Shown one piece after another: positions 15,000 to 23,831 of a stretch of 64,000 nucleotides of DNA (positions are counted from its first letter, which is position 1; every line of letters begins with the position of its first letter). Source of the DNA: an uncultured Pirellula sp. (GTDB lineage: Bacteria > Planctomycetota > Planctomycetia > Pirellulales > Pirellulaceae); NCBI GenBank assembly GCA_903858115.1, contig CAIOHR010000060.1, positions 1 through 64,000 of the forward strand. Direction: 5' to 3'. A program made the position numbers and the translations under genes. The notes beneath the pieces are model-generated. The model worked only from the letters and a program-made list of their open reading frames with translations. It ran no database searches and was not told the origin of the DNA.

Positions 15000-16817
15000 C
15001 TATTCCTCGTCCACCGTTTTGGATCGACCGAATGCGAAATCAAACTCACTTAACGCAGGGATCATCATAGCAGCTGTCGCAAAAGCATATGACACGGAAA
15101 CAACAGAAAATACACTCAACTCTTGATCTCGCAGCAAAAAACTGGTGATTGCAAAAAATGTTAAGAACGGCAAACAAAACGAGCTCAGTGTAATTGCGGG
15201 GGAAGGATTGCGACTCCCCAATGCCAAGTAGAGCCCCGTACCGCCACCCAGAATAATGAAAAGAAACGGTGCAAGCTGCCGACCAAACGATCCACGAAAC
15301 ATCAACATAATCAACATGCAAACTGCGATCCCCAAGAACAGGAAGAAAACAGTTCCTAAGCTCGTACCAATGGCGACTCGGCTCTGAGAGTAGATCATGC
15401 CGCAATGGATCCCGAGCATTGTCACAAAGACATCCATGACCAGCAGACAAATAAGAGTAAAGACGAAATTCTCTCCATGGATTGCTTGTGACCACCAAAG
15501 AAAAAAACAAAGGACCATCGGAGCCAAAACCATTTCCTTGGTCACGTAAAGAACTCCACAAATTTTGCCCAACAAGAAGCTCGCAGGTGTGACCTCGGTT
15601 ACCAACAGCAAATCGAGCGCACCACCGTCCCTTTCATTCGTAATTGAGTTTACGGCGAGCGCGTTGATAATGATCAAGGATAGGACAAAGAATGGTGCCA
15701 ACAGCGAAACTGTTGGAGGGACGAGCGACTCTTGGTAGGTCGTCGTCTCGAATGCAATACCACTTTGAATCGTTTGATAAAGTCCAACACCTACAAGCAA
15801 AGCGAAGAGCAGATAAGCGATTTTGACGAAAACAACTTTGCGCCCGTAGGCCCATGTGCACATTTCTCGCCAAAGAACTGGATTGTTCCAGACCGTGCGA
15901 GGTGCGCGACTTTTCCATGCCTTCACGTTCCTGGCTGTAGACACTCCCTCAATGTTCTCACCAGATCCTGTTTCCATGATGGATTCTGATTCTTGTGTAT
16001 CCATACCCGTCGGTCGCCTCTCTCGCGATGGGTTCCATACGCGAAGCATGGACACGGACAGCAGCATCAACAAAATACCAAACAAAAGAACGATAGCTCC
16101 GGCCAACCCTGCGTTACCACCTGGAACTGAAAAAGGTAGAAAGGCTGCCGAGGCTATGGGTTGCGTTATGTCCATCACCGATCGCAGCGGACTTAAGAAA
16201 ACCGAAACGGCAGGATCAATCCCTGGTAGCATCCCTGCTGCAACGATCTCACCGAAGCCCAGCCAAAACGCAATGCTCAGCGCAGTAACAGCTATCGACT
16301 GAAACGTCTTTTCCCGCCAAAAGGCCACCGTTGCCCCAATGGTTGCGCAGGCGATCAACGTACAAGCGGTCACCCAAGAGCATGCGATCACTTGTTCCAC
16401 AGACACGCCGCCTAACAACAACAGCATGAACATCACGGGCATCGACGCAAAGAACGCATTGAATGCGGTCAATAAGCCAGCACCTATTTTGCCAAGCACA
16501 ACTTCTGCATTGGTAAGGGACGTCATCAAAAGCAGGATGATGGTCTGCTTGTCCTTTTCATGACTTACAGCCGTGGTTCCTGCTAAAGCAGCAGTAAACA
16601 TTAGGACAATGAGTTGAAATGGCGCGATAAGCTGAAAGATCAGCACTCCAAACCGAGCGAGGTCACCGGGGTTTTGGACCGGCTGAATACCAGCCAGCAG
16701 CAACCATGTCGTGCAAATGATTCCAAAGACCATCAGCGCAAAAACGATGCGGCTTATGAAGTGCCTGCCACGACGTGGCAAAGTTGCGGTTTCGCGTTGA
16801 AAAATGGGTCCGATCAT
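15000..16817 (-). CDS. ABC-2 type permease, two permease modules in one chain
   Basis: 605 residues, roughly a dozen hydrophobic segments. Two similar halves are visible. Module 1 begins MIGPIFQRETATLPRRGRHF and includes TAVSHEKDKQTIILLLMTSL. After a polar linker (about 265-310, rich in Ser/Glu/Arg), module 2 begins NNPVLWREMCTWAYGRKVV and includes NSITNERDGGALDLLLVTEV. The E-x-x-x-x-T/A-LDLLL-type pattern after an N/H-E-R/K pair is typical of ABC-2 permeases, where it couples to the ATPase. No ATP-binding subunit is encoded in the window. It heads the minus-strand operon with the two CNNM genes; the substrate is unknown. Confidence 0.8.
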   Translation of the reverse strand: MIGPIFQRETATLPRRGRHFISRIVFALMVFGIICTTWLLLAGIQPVQNPGDLARFGVLIFQLIAPFQLIVLMFTAALAGTTAVSHEKDKQTIILLLMTSLTNAEVVLGKIGAGLLTAFNAFFASMPVMFMLLLLGGVSVEQVIACSWVTACTLIACATIGATVAFWREKTFQSIAVTALSIAFWLGFGEIVAAGMLPGIDPAVSVFLSPLRSVMDITQPIASAAFLPFSVPGGNAGLAGAIVLLFGILLMLLSVSMLRVWNPSRERRPTGMDTQESESIMETGSGENIEGVSTARNVKAWKSRAPRTVWNNPVLWREMCTWAYGRKVVFVKIAYLLFALLVGVGLYQTIQSGIAFETTTYQESLVPPTVSLLAPFFVLSLIIINALAVNSITNERDGGALDLLLVTEVTPASFLLGKICGVLYVTKEMVLAPMVLCFFLWWSQAIHGENFVFTLICLLVMDVFVTMLGIHCGMIYSQSRVAIGTSLGTVFFLFLGIAVCMLIMLMFRGSFGRQLAPFLFIILGGGTGLYLALGSRNPSPAITLSSFCLPFLTFFAITSFLLRDQELSVFSVVSVSYAFATAAMMIPALSEFDFAFGRSKTVDEE

Positions 16818-16986
16818 GAAGTCGAGTTTAATAAGTTCTTGAATTTCTGGCCATTCGGGTTTCGGATCTTCAAAGAAAATACGAAACTTCCGACAAAAAG
16901 TTGATGCTCTTGATAATTAAATGATGCCACCAAGGCCGATTTGCCGAACTTTAGGTGAAATCGAGAACTAACCGAAGAGGCAAATT

Positions 16987-17829
16987 ATGAGCTACCTACG
17001 CCACTGGAAATTGCGAACGAGTCCGTTTCGACCACCGCAAACCTATCATGAGACATTTGTTGGTGGGAGTGTTGAGGAAGCCATAGCTAGGGGCGAATTT
17101 CTAATCGCTCAACGAAAGAAACTGGGGCTCGTGGTTGGCCCGTCGGGTGCTGGGAAGAGCGTGCTTGTCAATCACCTCGCTCAAATGCGACTCTTCAAGA
17201 CAACAGACGAACACTGCTGCATCGCCAGAATGCTAGGACAAACGCCATTTGATATCGTCGGACAAATCCTTCGACAACTCGATCCAGAGTCCTACAGCGA
17301 GTCTGCGAGCGTCGAGCAAAATGTACTTAGGATCAGCGATACCGTTTTAAGTTGGCGAACCGTTGGGCATCAAACGATCATCGTGTTCGATGAAACCACC
17401 GGCATATCGGATAGCGGACTAGATCTTTTCGCGCGCCTTTGTCGGATCCCAGGCGTTACCACGATGCTATGTGTAGCAGAAGAATCTTTGGTTGATTTGC
17501 CTCGCTGGGTTGTTGAAATGAACGAGCTGCGGATCGATGTTCCCGCCTGGGATCTCGGTCAAGTTGCAGATTATTTCGATTTTGCGGTTTCTTCTGCGGG
17601 TGGCGATCCAAATATTTTTGATGCTCAAGCCATGACTCGAATTCAGGAGCTAGCCGATGGCATTCCTCGCAGAATAGCTCAAATTGCCGATTTAGCCCTT
17701 GTTTCTGGTGCGGTTCGACGTAGCGAGCATGTAGATGCAGGAATCGTCGAAGAGGTGTGCAATGAGTTCACACTCTCTATTGGTACGAATTTTCCGGTTT
17801 TCTGGGAAAGTCCCCAATTGAATGCTTGA
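16987..17829 (+). CDS. ExeA/GspA-type AAA ATPase
   Basis: 280 residues, ATG preceded by GAGG at good spacing. The N-terminus MSYLRHWKLRTSPFRPP is the typical start of ExeA/MshM-like ATPases (Y..W.L...PF). Walker A is VGPSGAGKSVLVNHL (about residues 55-68), Walker B is TIIVFDETTG (about 131-140), and a lid-like segment follows (GIPRRIAQIADLALV, about 225-238). Relatives energise peptidoglycan insertion of type II secretion or pilus parts, but many stand-alone planctomycete copies have no assigned role. No secretion-pilus genes are adjacent. It is transcribed divergently from the ABC-2 operon and lacks the peptidoglycan-binding domain of full ExeA. Confidence 0.82.
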   Translation: MSYLRHWKLRTSPFRPPQTYHETFVGGSVEEAIARGEFLIAQRKKLGLVVGPSGAGKSVLVNHLAQMRLFKTTDEHCCIARMLGQTPFDIVGQILRQLDPESYSESASVEQNVLRISDTVLSWRTVGHQTIIVFDETTGISDSGLDLFARLCRIPGVTTMLCVAEESLVDLPRWVVEMNELRIDVPAWDLGQVADYFDFAVSSAGGDPNIFDAQAMTRIQELADGIPRRIAQIADLALVSGAVRRSEHVDAGIVEEVCNEFTLSIGTNFPVFWESPQLNA

Positions 17830-18043
17830 AATCCCGAGTAAGAATTGAGGGAGCCGAAGTGCCTCTCGCTGGATAACGGATTTCTTCGGATCGTAAAATT
17901 CTATTTTAAGGCAACGAGTCCCCTCAAAAACTTGGGGCTCCGGCTTTAGTTGGAAACAGCGATCGAAGTGAACTTTTCCTTTTCCCGATCTGTCGGTATT
18001 GTCTGTACATCTGGAACATTACCCGAGACGCGGAAGCCATACT

Positions 18044-18460
18044 ATGGGCAACCTAAATCAAAAGACGTTCACGATCGAGCAAGCTAGGTCGATGCTTCCG
18101 TTGCTTCGCCTGATCGTGACGGATATCGCTCTTTCGCATCGCGAACTGACGGAAAGGAAATCCACGCTACGTCGAATGCTTCGACGGCACGATGGCAAAG
18201 CTCGATTTCAGGTCTACGATGCGGAGATCACCGAGATTCAAGCCGATCTCAAGAATCAATCTGCCCATCTCGAAGACTATGTCAGCGAACTCGAGGGACT
18301 AGGCGTCGTTTTGAGATCCGCCCATGATGGAATTGTTGATTTCCCCGCGTTGATCGATGCGATGCCAGCATACTACACGTGGCAAATGGATCAGCCTGAC
18401 GTCGTTGATTTTCATTGGGCAGCCGAATCAACAGCGGATCGCAAGCCTATCTTTGGCTAG
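18044..18460 (+). CDS. DUF2203 family protein
   Basis: 138 residues. ATG 18044 is preferred over 17999 because family members begin just before the KTFTIEQARSMLPLLR motif. The chain is a long helical hairpin (two charged helices, about residues 15-95), then VVLRSAHDGIVDFPALID and the conserved end YYTWQMDQPDVVDFHW. DUF2203 proteins are small cytosolic proteins of unknown function; family membership is clear, function is not. The gene lies 74 nt upstream of mrp on the same strand, so co-transcription is possible. Confidence 0.85.
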   Translation: MGNLNQKTFTIEQARSMLPLLRLIVTDIALSHRELTERKSTLRRMLRRHDGKARFQVYDAEITEIQADLKNQSAHLEDYVSELEGLGVVLRSAHDGIVDFPALIDAMPAYYTWQMDQPDVVDFHWAAESTADRKPIFG

Positions 18461-18534
18461 GTCGACTCGCGAGAATTTGCCGGTTCGCTAAACTACTTTG
18501 TTCCCGTCTGTGCCTTGTGACAAAGTAATCTACG

Positions 18535-19614
18535 ATGACCGATCTCGATATACATCAACATCTTCCCGCTGCCCTCGATTCTTTTTGTGATCCAGAGACA
18601 GGCAAACCCGTCGGGAAGTCGGGCCAAGTTGGCGACTGTTCAGTAAGCGATGGGATTGTTCACTGTCGCTATAGTATTACCTCGATGATGAAACCGATCG
18701 AAGAGGAAATCGTCGAGCGATTCAAGTCTCACTTGATCGCACATGTTTCTGGCATTCGAGATGTGGTCGTTCGTGTCGAAGCACTTTACAAACCCCCAGT
18801 TGCCATCGGTCAGATTGGCCTCAAAGCAAAATGCGTGGTTGCAGTAGCCGCAGGAAAAGGTGGTGTTGGCAAAAGCACTCTAGCCGCTTCCATTGCGTTA
18901 ACACTCGAGAAATTAGGTGCCAAAGTTGGCTTGATGGATGCCGATGTCTACGGCCCGAGCATTCCACACCTGTTGGGGCTCGAAGGTCGCCCTGAGATCG
19001 TGGATGGAAAAATCCAACCGATCTACGCGGGCACCATGCCTGTTATGTCGATGGGTTTCCTTATCGGCAAAGACCAGGCAGTCGTTTGGAGAGGCCCCAT
19101 GCTGCACGGATCGATAACACAGTTCTTGCGTGATACCGCTTGGGGAGAATTGGACTACCTGATTATCGACATGCCGCCAGGAACAGGTGACGTCGCATTG
19201 ACGCTGTCGCAACTTCTTCCGCTAACTGGTACCGTTATCGTTTGCACGCCGCAAGAAGTCGCATTGCTGGATGCCAGCAAAGCCATCGCCATGTTCGAAA
19301 AAACAAAAGTACCTGTGTTGGGTGTAGTCGAGAACATGAGTGGATTTACAGATCCTGAGACGGGAAAGACCTATGATATTTTTGGTAAGGGAGGTGCTCG
19401 AGCCAAAGCGGAAGAACTAGGAGTACCGTTTTTAGGCGAAGTCCCTATCCAAATCGCACTACGACGAGAATCCGACGAAGGACGACTTGCGGACGCACTC
19501 AAAGATCCGACCTTGTCGAAACCATTTGAAGATGTTTGCCGAGGGCTGGTCCGTTCCATCTCGACTCGATTCGCATCCCAGGCTCAGTCTGCACCATTGC
19601 CCGTGCTTCAATAA
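18535..19614 (+). CDS. mrp: Mrp/ApbC family P-loop ATPase (Fe-S cluster carrier-like)
   Basis: 359 residues. The N-terminal MIP18/DUF59 domain (about 1-85) is followed by a ParA/MinD-type ATPase: deviant Walker A AAGKGGVGKSTLAASIALTL (about 104-123), MDADVYGPSIPHLLGL (switch I), and DYLIIDMPPGTGDVALTLSQ (Walker B/switch II). Family members carry 4Fe-4S clusters to apo-proteins on a CxxC pair located after ENMS. Here that place reads ENMSGFTDPETGKTYDIFG, with no cysteine. The protein is complete otherwise. It may bind a cluster differently, or act only as the ATPase partner. Confidence 0.9.
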   Translation: MTDLDIHQHLPAALDSFCDPETGKPVGKSGQVGDCSVSDGIVHCRYSITSMMKPIEEEIVERFKSHLIAHVSGIRDVVVRVEALYKPPVAIGQIGLKAKCVVAVAAGKGGVGKSTLAASIALTLEKLGAKVGLMDADVYGPSIPHLLGLEGRPEIVDGKIQPIYAGTMPVMSMGFLIGKDQAVVWRGPMLHGSITQFLRDTAWGELDYLIIDMPPGTGDVALTLSQLLPLTGTVIVCTPQEVALLDASKAIAMFEKTKVPVLGVVENMSGFTDPETGKTYDIFGKGGARAKAEELGVPFLGEVPIQIALRRESDEGRLADALKDPTLSKPFEDVCRGLVRSISTRFASQAQSAPLPVLQ

Positions 19615-19632
19615 CATGTGCGTCAACCATTT

Positions 19633-20892
19633 ATGAAAGACGGACTGGCTGTCGGACAAAGAGCCGAACTAACGTGGCTCGTTTCCAGTGAGCATACGAT
19701 ACACCTCGGTGCCAATCGCCGAGGGTTCGGTGAAACAGGCAATGATCAACGAAGATCGGCAGTCGTCTTTTCGACGCCCAATATGATCCTGCTTATGGAA
19801 CGAGCCGCGAGAAAGGCGATTGAACCTTTTCTCGAACTTGGTGAAGAGTCGGTAGGTGCTCAGGTCCATATCGATCATCTAGCAGCGACCCCCATCGGAG
19901 CTCAAGTTACCGCTTTTGCTCAAGTCACCGGTATTCAAGGACGAAGCGTCGACTTTGATATAACGGCTTTCGATGAACGTGAAATGATTGGAAAGGGAAC
20001 GCATCGTCGAATGATCGTGCTGACGGAAAAAATAGCAGACCGTATTTTGCAAAAAACTCCATCACATCGCTTCGGAACGATTCTACCCATGGAAACGAAA
20101 GCTGAATCTGGAGAGCTTGCTCCATTGTCGACGCTGGAAGTGAAGATCGAAGGGCCCATCGCATTCGTGAAGCTAAATCGCGCCGCGAAAAAAAATGCGG
20201 TCAACATGCAGATGACCAGCGACTGGGAGAAGCTGAATGCTTGGCTAGCCGGCCATGCAAATGTTCGCGTTGTCATCGTGCATGGAGCTGCTGACTCATT
20301 CTCTTCCGGTGATGATGTACCTGAAGTGGGAACACTCTCGTTGGAAGACGCCCGAGAATTGAGCTACCGACAAGCCAGACTCTATCTCTCGTGGGAGAAT
20401 TTACCGCAAATCTTTCTCGCTGCGATTGATGGCAATGCATTGGGTGGAGGATGTGTGATGGCCTGCGCTTGTGACATTCGCATGGCAACGTTTCAAGCTG
20501 TCTTTGGTATGCCAGAAATCAAGTTGGGTTGGCCACCAGGGTACGGTATCGCACAGTTGACGGCATTGGTTGGTAAGTCGCGTGCCATGGAGATGTGTAT
20601 TCTCGGAGAAATCGTCTCGGCGCAGACTGCGCAAGCATACGGACTGGTCCATCGATTGGTGCCACGACAGCAACTCATGACCAGTGCCATGGAGCTTGCA
20701 AACAAACTGGTCGCTTTACCAGCAATGGCCCTAAGGGAAACAAAACGACTGGTGCATCAAGACGAAGGGACACAGCCGAAAGCAACTTACGTTGCGGACA
20801 CAGCCGCCTACATTGAATGTCTCGCGACAAGCGATGCAAAAGAGGGGATCGCTGCATTTCGCGAGAAACGCCCTGCTGTCTTCGGTAAATAG
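19633..20892 (+). CDS. Fusion of hotdog thioesterase (FlK-like) and enoyl-CoA hydratase/isomerase
   Basis: About 419 residues from ATG 19633 (a GTG at 19618 would add five residues). Residues 1-140 resemble the fluoroacetyl-CoA thioesterase-like hotdog family: GLAVGQRAELTWLVSSEH, then VGAQVHIDHLAATPIGAQV, then FDEREMIGKGTHRRMIV. The rest is a crotonase: VKLNRAAKKNAVN, SSGDDVPE (oxyanion-hole-type segment), AIDGNALGGGCVMACACDIR, GMPEIKLGWPPGYG, and AQAYGLVHRLVP, ending in the crotonase helical tail. The two activities would sit in one acyl-CoA pathway, such as branched-chain or aromatic acid breakdown; the substrate is unknown. It starts 18 nt after mrp, so it is probably in one operon. Confidence 0.85.
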   Translation: MKDGLAVGQRAELTWLVSSEHTIHLGANRRGFGETGNDQRRSAVVFSTPNMILLMERAARKAIEPFLELGEESVGAQVHIDHLAATPIGAQVTAFAQVTGIQGRSVDFDITAFDEREMIGKGTHRRMIVLTEKIADRILQKTPSHRFGTILPMETKAESGELAPLSTLEVKIEGPIAFVKLNRAAKKNAVNMQMTSDWEKLNAWLAGHANVRVVIVHGAADSFSSGDDVPEVGTLSLEDARELSYRQARLYLSWENLPQIFLAAIDGNALGGGCVMACACDIRMATFQAVFGMPEIKLGWPPGYGIAQLTALVGKSRAMEMCILGEIVSAQTAQAYGLVHRLVPRQQLMTSAMELANKLVALPAMALRETKRLVHQDEGTQPKATYVADTAAYIECLATSDAKEGIAAFREKRPAVFGK

Positions 20893-20905
20893 CCATCCGG
20901 AAAGA

Positions 20906-20922
20906 GAGCATCGTAAATGCTC
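20906..20922. terminator. Possible short hairpin between convergent genes
   Basis: GAGCAT-CGTAA-ATGCTC is a perfect 6-bp stem with a 5-base loop in the 58-base gap between the convergent crotonase-fusion and methyltransferase genes. There is no clear T-tract on either side, so this is only a candidate bidirectional terminator. Confidence 0.35.
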
Positions 20923-20950
20923 GACGTTCTCTTGCGCATAGAAACCCAAT

Positions 20951-21706
20951 CTACTTGCTAAAGCGTAGTAGATAGTTCTCAGAAAATCCATCGATTGCGA
21001 CTTGCTCTTCAAACTGAAAGCCCGCATCGATAATTTCTTGCTTGAACGTCTCGAGTGGTGCACGGATATGTCCTTGAAGCCACTGTTTGCGTTCTGGGCT
21101 CACGTCGGGTGCACGATGAAAATCTACCAAGATTAGCTTGCCGCCAGTTCGCATCGCACGATGGATCGATTTGAGCGAGCCTTCTGGATATTCGAAGTGA
21201 TGGTACACATCGCATAGGAATGCCCGGTCAATGGAGTTACCCTTCAAATTGACATCGCGGTCGGAACACAGCACGACATCTACATTTCCGAGCTTCTCTT
21301 CGTTCGCTCGATCTCGCAGATGTTTGACAAACTTGGGAGCGATGTCGATGGCATAGACCTTGCCCTCATCACCGACACTTCGAGACAAGGGTCGCAAATA
21401 AAGCCCGGTACCGGCCCCCACGTCGGCCACAGCCAAGCCGGGCTTGAGTTGGATTGCCTCCAAAATCTGCGATCGACATGCAAACACCTCCCGACTTTCG
21501 ACTTCGAAACGCTTAATGAACTGCTCAACATTCATGTTCGGATCGAGGAAGCTATCGTTGATTCCCGAGGGAATGTTTTCTGCTCGCTTTTCTTGGCTCT
21601 TTGTCGCCTCTGCAGTACTCGCGACTTGTCCAAATCCACTGGTGCTAAAAACGGTCAGGATCAAAAAAAAGATCGTTGGATTCGATAGCATTGCAAACAC
21701 TTCCAT
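20951..21706 (-). CDS. Class I SAM-dependent methyltransferase with signal peptide
   Basis: 251 residues. The N-terminus is a signal-peptide-like segment (LSNPTIFFLILTVFSTSGFGQVA, cut likely near residues 26-30), then a linker and a class I methyltransferase core: VADVGAGTGLYLRPLS (motif I, about 95-110), GKVYAIDIAPKFVKHL (motif II acid), SIDRAFLCDVYHHFEYPEG (motif IV) and GGKLILVDFHR. Start ATG 21706; ATG 21691 is an equally good start for the signal. An exported methyltransferase is odd because SAM is cytosolic, though such proteins are seen in planctomycetes and some other bacteria. The substrate is not known. It is convergent with the crotonase-fusion gene. Confidence 0.82.
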   Translation of the reverse strand: MEVFAMLSNPTIFFLILTVFSTSGFGQVASTAEATKSQEKRAENIPSGINDSFLDPNMNVEQFIKRFEVESREVFACRSQILEAIQLKPGLAVADVGAGTGLYLRPLSRSVGDEGKVYAIDIAPKFVKHLRDRANEEKLGNVDVVLCSDRDVNLKGNSIDRAFLCDVYHHFEYPEGSLKSIHRAMRTGGKLILVDFHRAPDVSPERKQWLQGHIRAPLETFKQEIIDAGFQFEEQVAIDGFSENYLLRFSK

Positions 21707-21835
21707 TCACTTATGCGAGTGGGTCAAGAATTAAGGAATTTTTCAATATAGTCGACTTCGGAATCACAACCAAGCCAACTCCATAAAGATTACAGTCGCC
21801 GACTTGTAACTACTACGAGAATCACCCACGCCCAA

Positions 21836-22801
21836 TCACGTTTTACCCTTTGGGATTGGGTGAAGGGGCCAAGATGCTGGCTCGATCGGTGAAACAAAGT
21901 TGTCGGGTTTGACTGCCAGGATACTGCAATGGCAAGTACTAAGCACTTTCTCTGCAGTGTTGCCCAAAAGAAGGCCGGGGATTCCATTGCGACCGACCGT
22001 CCCCATGGCAATCAAGTCAACGCTCAAGTGCTTTGATAGTCGGGCCAATTCTTGCCAAGGAGTTCCGGTCGACAAGTGTAATGTAACATCATCTCGGTCG
22101 ACGCCACTAGACTCGAGTCCGTCGTAAAGCCGACGTTCGACCGAATCGATAATCTCCCGTCGACTCCTATTGTAAAACAACGACTTGGGGATGTCTCCTT
22201 CGTCGATGACATGCAGCACATGCATTGCGGCCTTGGCGTTCTTGGCAATCAAAGCTCCTCGCTTCACCGCTTTCCAACCGACAGAAGAAAAATCCGTTGC
22301 CGTCAACACAACCTTGGGTGGTCCGATGTGCTCGTCCTTCACGACCCAAACACTTGCTGGGCATTTGCGGATCAAGCGACTTGCTGTACTTCCCACGAGA
22401 AATTGTTGCCACCCAGCCATCCCGCGAGTACCTGCCAGTACCAGATCATAGCCCTCGGATTGTACTGCGTGAATCAACTCGACAAACGGCTCGCCAAGCA
22501 GCGTTTCCACCTTGATATCCAAATCCTCTGCTCGATGCTTCTTGATGAGTTGGCGCATTTTTGCATCGGTCACTTGCCTCACTTCGCGTTGAAAAATCTC
22601 ACCTTCGCCCTGAAGCAAATCGAGTTTTGCCAACGCCGATGCGCGATGCGCTACTTGACGCAGATCAGGTAACGTATGAACCAGCACGATCCTCGCACCC
22701 TGGGTACGGGCAAGCCAAACAGCTTGCAGAAAGGCCGCTTCGGAATGGGTTGAGAAATCCATCGCAACCAAAATCCGTTGATAACCGTTTTCATCCATCA
22801 T
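21836..22801 (-). CDS. Universal stress protein with two UspA domains
   Basis: 321 residues in two UspA repeats. Repeat 1 (about 7-152) starts YQRILVAMDFSTHSEAAFLQ and ends with GTRGMAGWQQFLVGSTASRL, the G-x2-G-x9-G-S/T nucleotide-binding pattern. Repeat 2 (about 160-305) starts KVVLTATDFSSVGWKAVKRG and ends with MGTVGRNGIPGLLLGNTAEK, again with the pattern. Both repeats are therefore of the ATP-binding type. The gene has a good AAGGA site before ATG 22801 and lies 37 nt downstream of a paralogue of the same layout and strand. Expected role: cytosolic stress or energy-state response. Confidence 0.93.
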   Translation of the reverse strand: MMDENGYQRILVAMDFSTHSEAAFLQAVWLARTQGARIVLVHTLPDLRQVAHRASALAKLDLLQGEGEIFQREVRQVTDAKMRQLIKKHRAEDLDIKVETLLGEPFVELIHAVQSEGYDLVLAGTRGMAGWQQFLVGSTASRLIRKCPASVWVVKDEHIGPPKVVLTATDFSSVGWKAVKRGALIAKNAKAAMHVLHVIDEGDIPKSLFYNRSRREIIDSVERRLYDGLESSGVDRDDVTLHLSTGTPWQELARLSKHLSVDLIAMGTVGRNGIPGLLLGNTAEKVLSTCHCSILAVKPDNFVSPIEPASWPLHPIPKGKT

Positions 22802-22838
22802 CTATTTCCTTAGGAGAGATTCAGCACAAAGGACTTGA

Positions 22839-23801
22839 CTAACGACCGCATTGAAGCGGAGATCGAAAGTTATCTGGTTTCGAAGTGAGAATACTACAAT
22901 CGCATATGTCGAGCAGCTTCTCGGCCGTGTTGCCCAAAAGGAGTCCCGCAACACCACTTCGACCAACGGTGCCCATCACGACAAGATCGACTGCATGGTC
23001 CTTCACAGCTCGCTGGATTTCTTGCCATGGATTTCCCCATAGCAGGTGGGTTTGAATTCGTGCGCGGTCTATTTGGAGCGTTTCAACGAATTCGTCCAAC
23101 CGCTCCGCCGCTTCCTTGATAATCTCTTGCTTGAGAGAACTACCTTGAGGAATGTGGGAGATTAAGTCCTCTGGCACATCGTTCGAATCGACGACATGGA
23201 GCAGATGAAAGATTGCGTCTGCATGCTCAGCGATTATCAGTCCTTGCATGACAGCTTTGCGACTCGCTTCCGAGAAGTCGGTTGCAGCCAATATTGTTTT
23301 CGGAGGTGCGAAATGCTCTGCCTTCACAATCCAAACAGACGATGGACAATTGCGTATCAGACGTTTTGCAGTACTGCCCACCAAGAACTGTTCCCACGGC
23401 GCGAGACCTCGCGTCCCGACAAGAACCAGATCGTAACCTTCGCATAGAACGGAGTCCGTTATCTCAGCGTAGGCTTCGCCAACCTGCACGGCCGGTCGTA
23501 GCACAACTGGATCTGTAATCTGTTCTATCATTCGCCGCAGTTTTACCTCGGCGTCGCGCACTGCTTCGGCCTCCAAATCCTCGAGCGACTCTCCTTCGTT
23601 GACTAAGAAGTCAAGCTGAAAGCCAACGTCCGGCCCGGTCGCGCTAGGTGCTAAGCGTTGAAACGATGGTATCATATGCAACAAGTCGACAGATGCACCC
23701 GTCGCCGTTGCGATCCACACAGCTTGCTGCATCGCTGCGCCTGCAGGTGGCGAAAAATCCGTCGCCACCAAAATGCGTTTGTATTCAATCGATTGCGTCA
23801 T
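22839..23801 (-). CDS. Universal stress protein with two UspA domains
   Basis: 320 residues, a paralogue of the next gene. Repeat 1 begins YKRILVATDFSPPAGAAMQQ and carries GTRGLAPWEQFLVGSTAKRL. Repeat 2 begins KTILAATDFSEASRKAVMQG and carries MGTVGRSGVAGLLLGNTAEK. Both G-x2-G-x9-G-S/T motifs are intact, so ATP binding is expected. It sits 30 nt after the cation ATPase gene on the same strand, which suggests one operon of ATPase, Usp and Usp. Neighbouring Usp and ion-pump genes are common in stress-related clusters; the link here is by position only. Confidence 0.93.
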   Translation of the reverse strand: MTQSIEYKRILVATDFSPPAGAAMQQAVWIATATGASVDLLHMIPSFQRLAPSATGPDVGFQLDFLVNEGESLEDLEAEAVRDAEVKLRRMIEQITDPVVLRPAVQVGEAYAEITDSVLCEGYDLVLVGTRGLAPWEQFLVGSTAKRLIRNCPSSVWIVKAEHFAPPKTILAATDFSEASRKAVMQGLIIAEHADAIFHLLHVVDSNDVPEDLISHIPQGSSLKQEIIKEAAERLDEFVETLQIDRARIQTHLLWGNPWQEIQRAVKDHAVDLVVMGTVGRSGVAGLLLGNTAEKLLDICDCSILTSKPDNFRSPLQCGR

Positions 23802-23831
23802 GTTACTGTCCTAATCTGATGGGATTGTTAC

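Noticed and set aside
21830..21870. Hairpin at the end of the first Usp gene as a terminator
   Set aside because: A CCCAATC/GATTGGG stem spans the stop codon, but there is no T-run after it.
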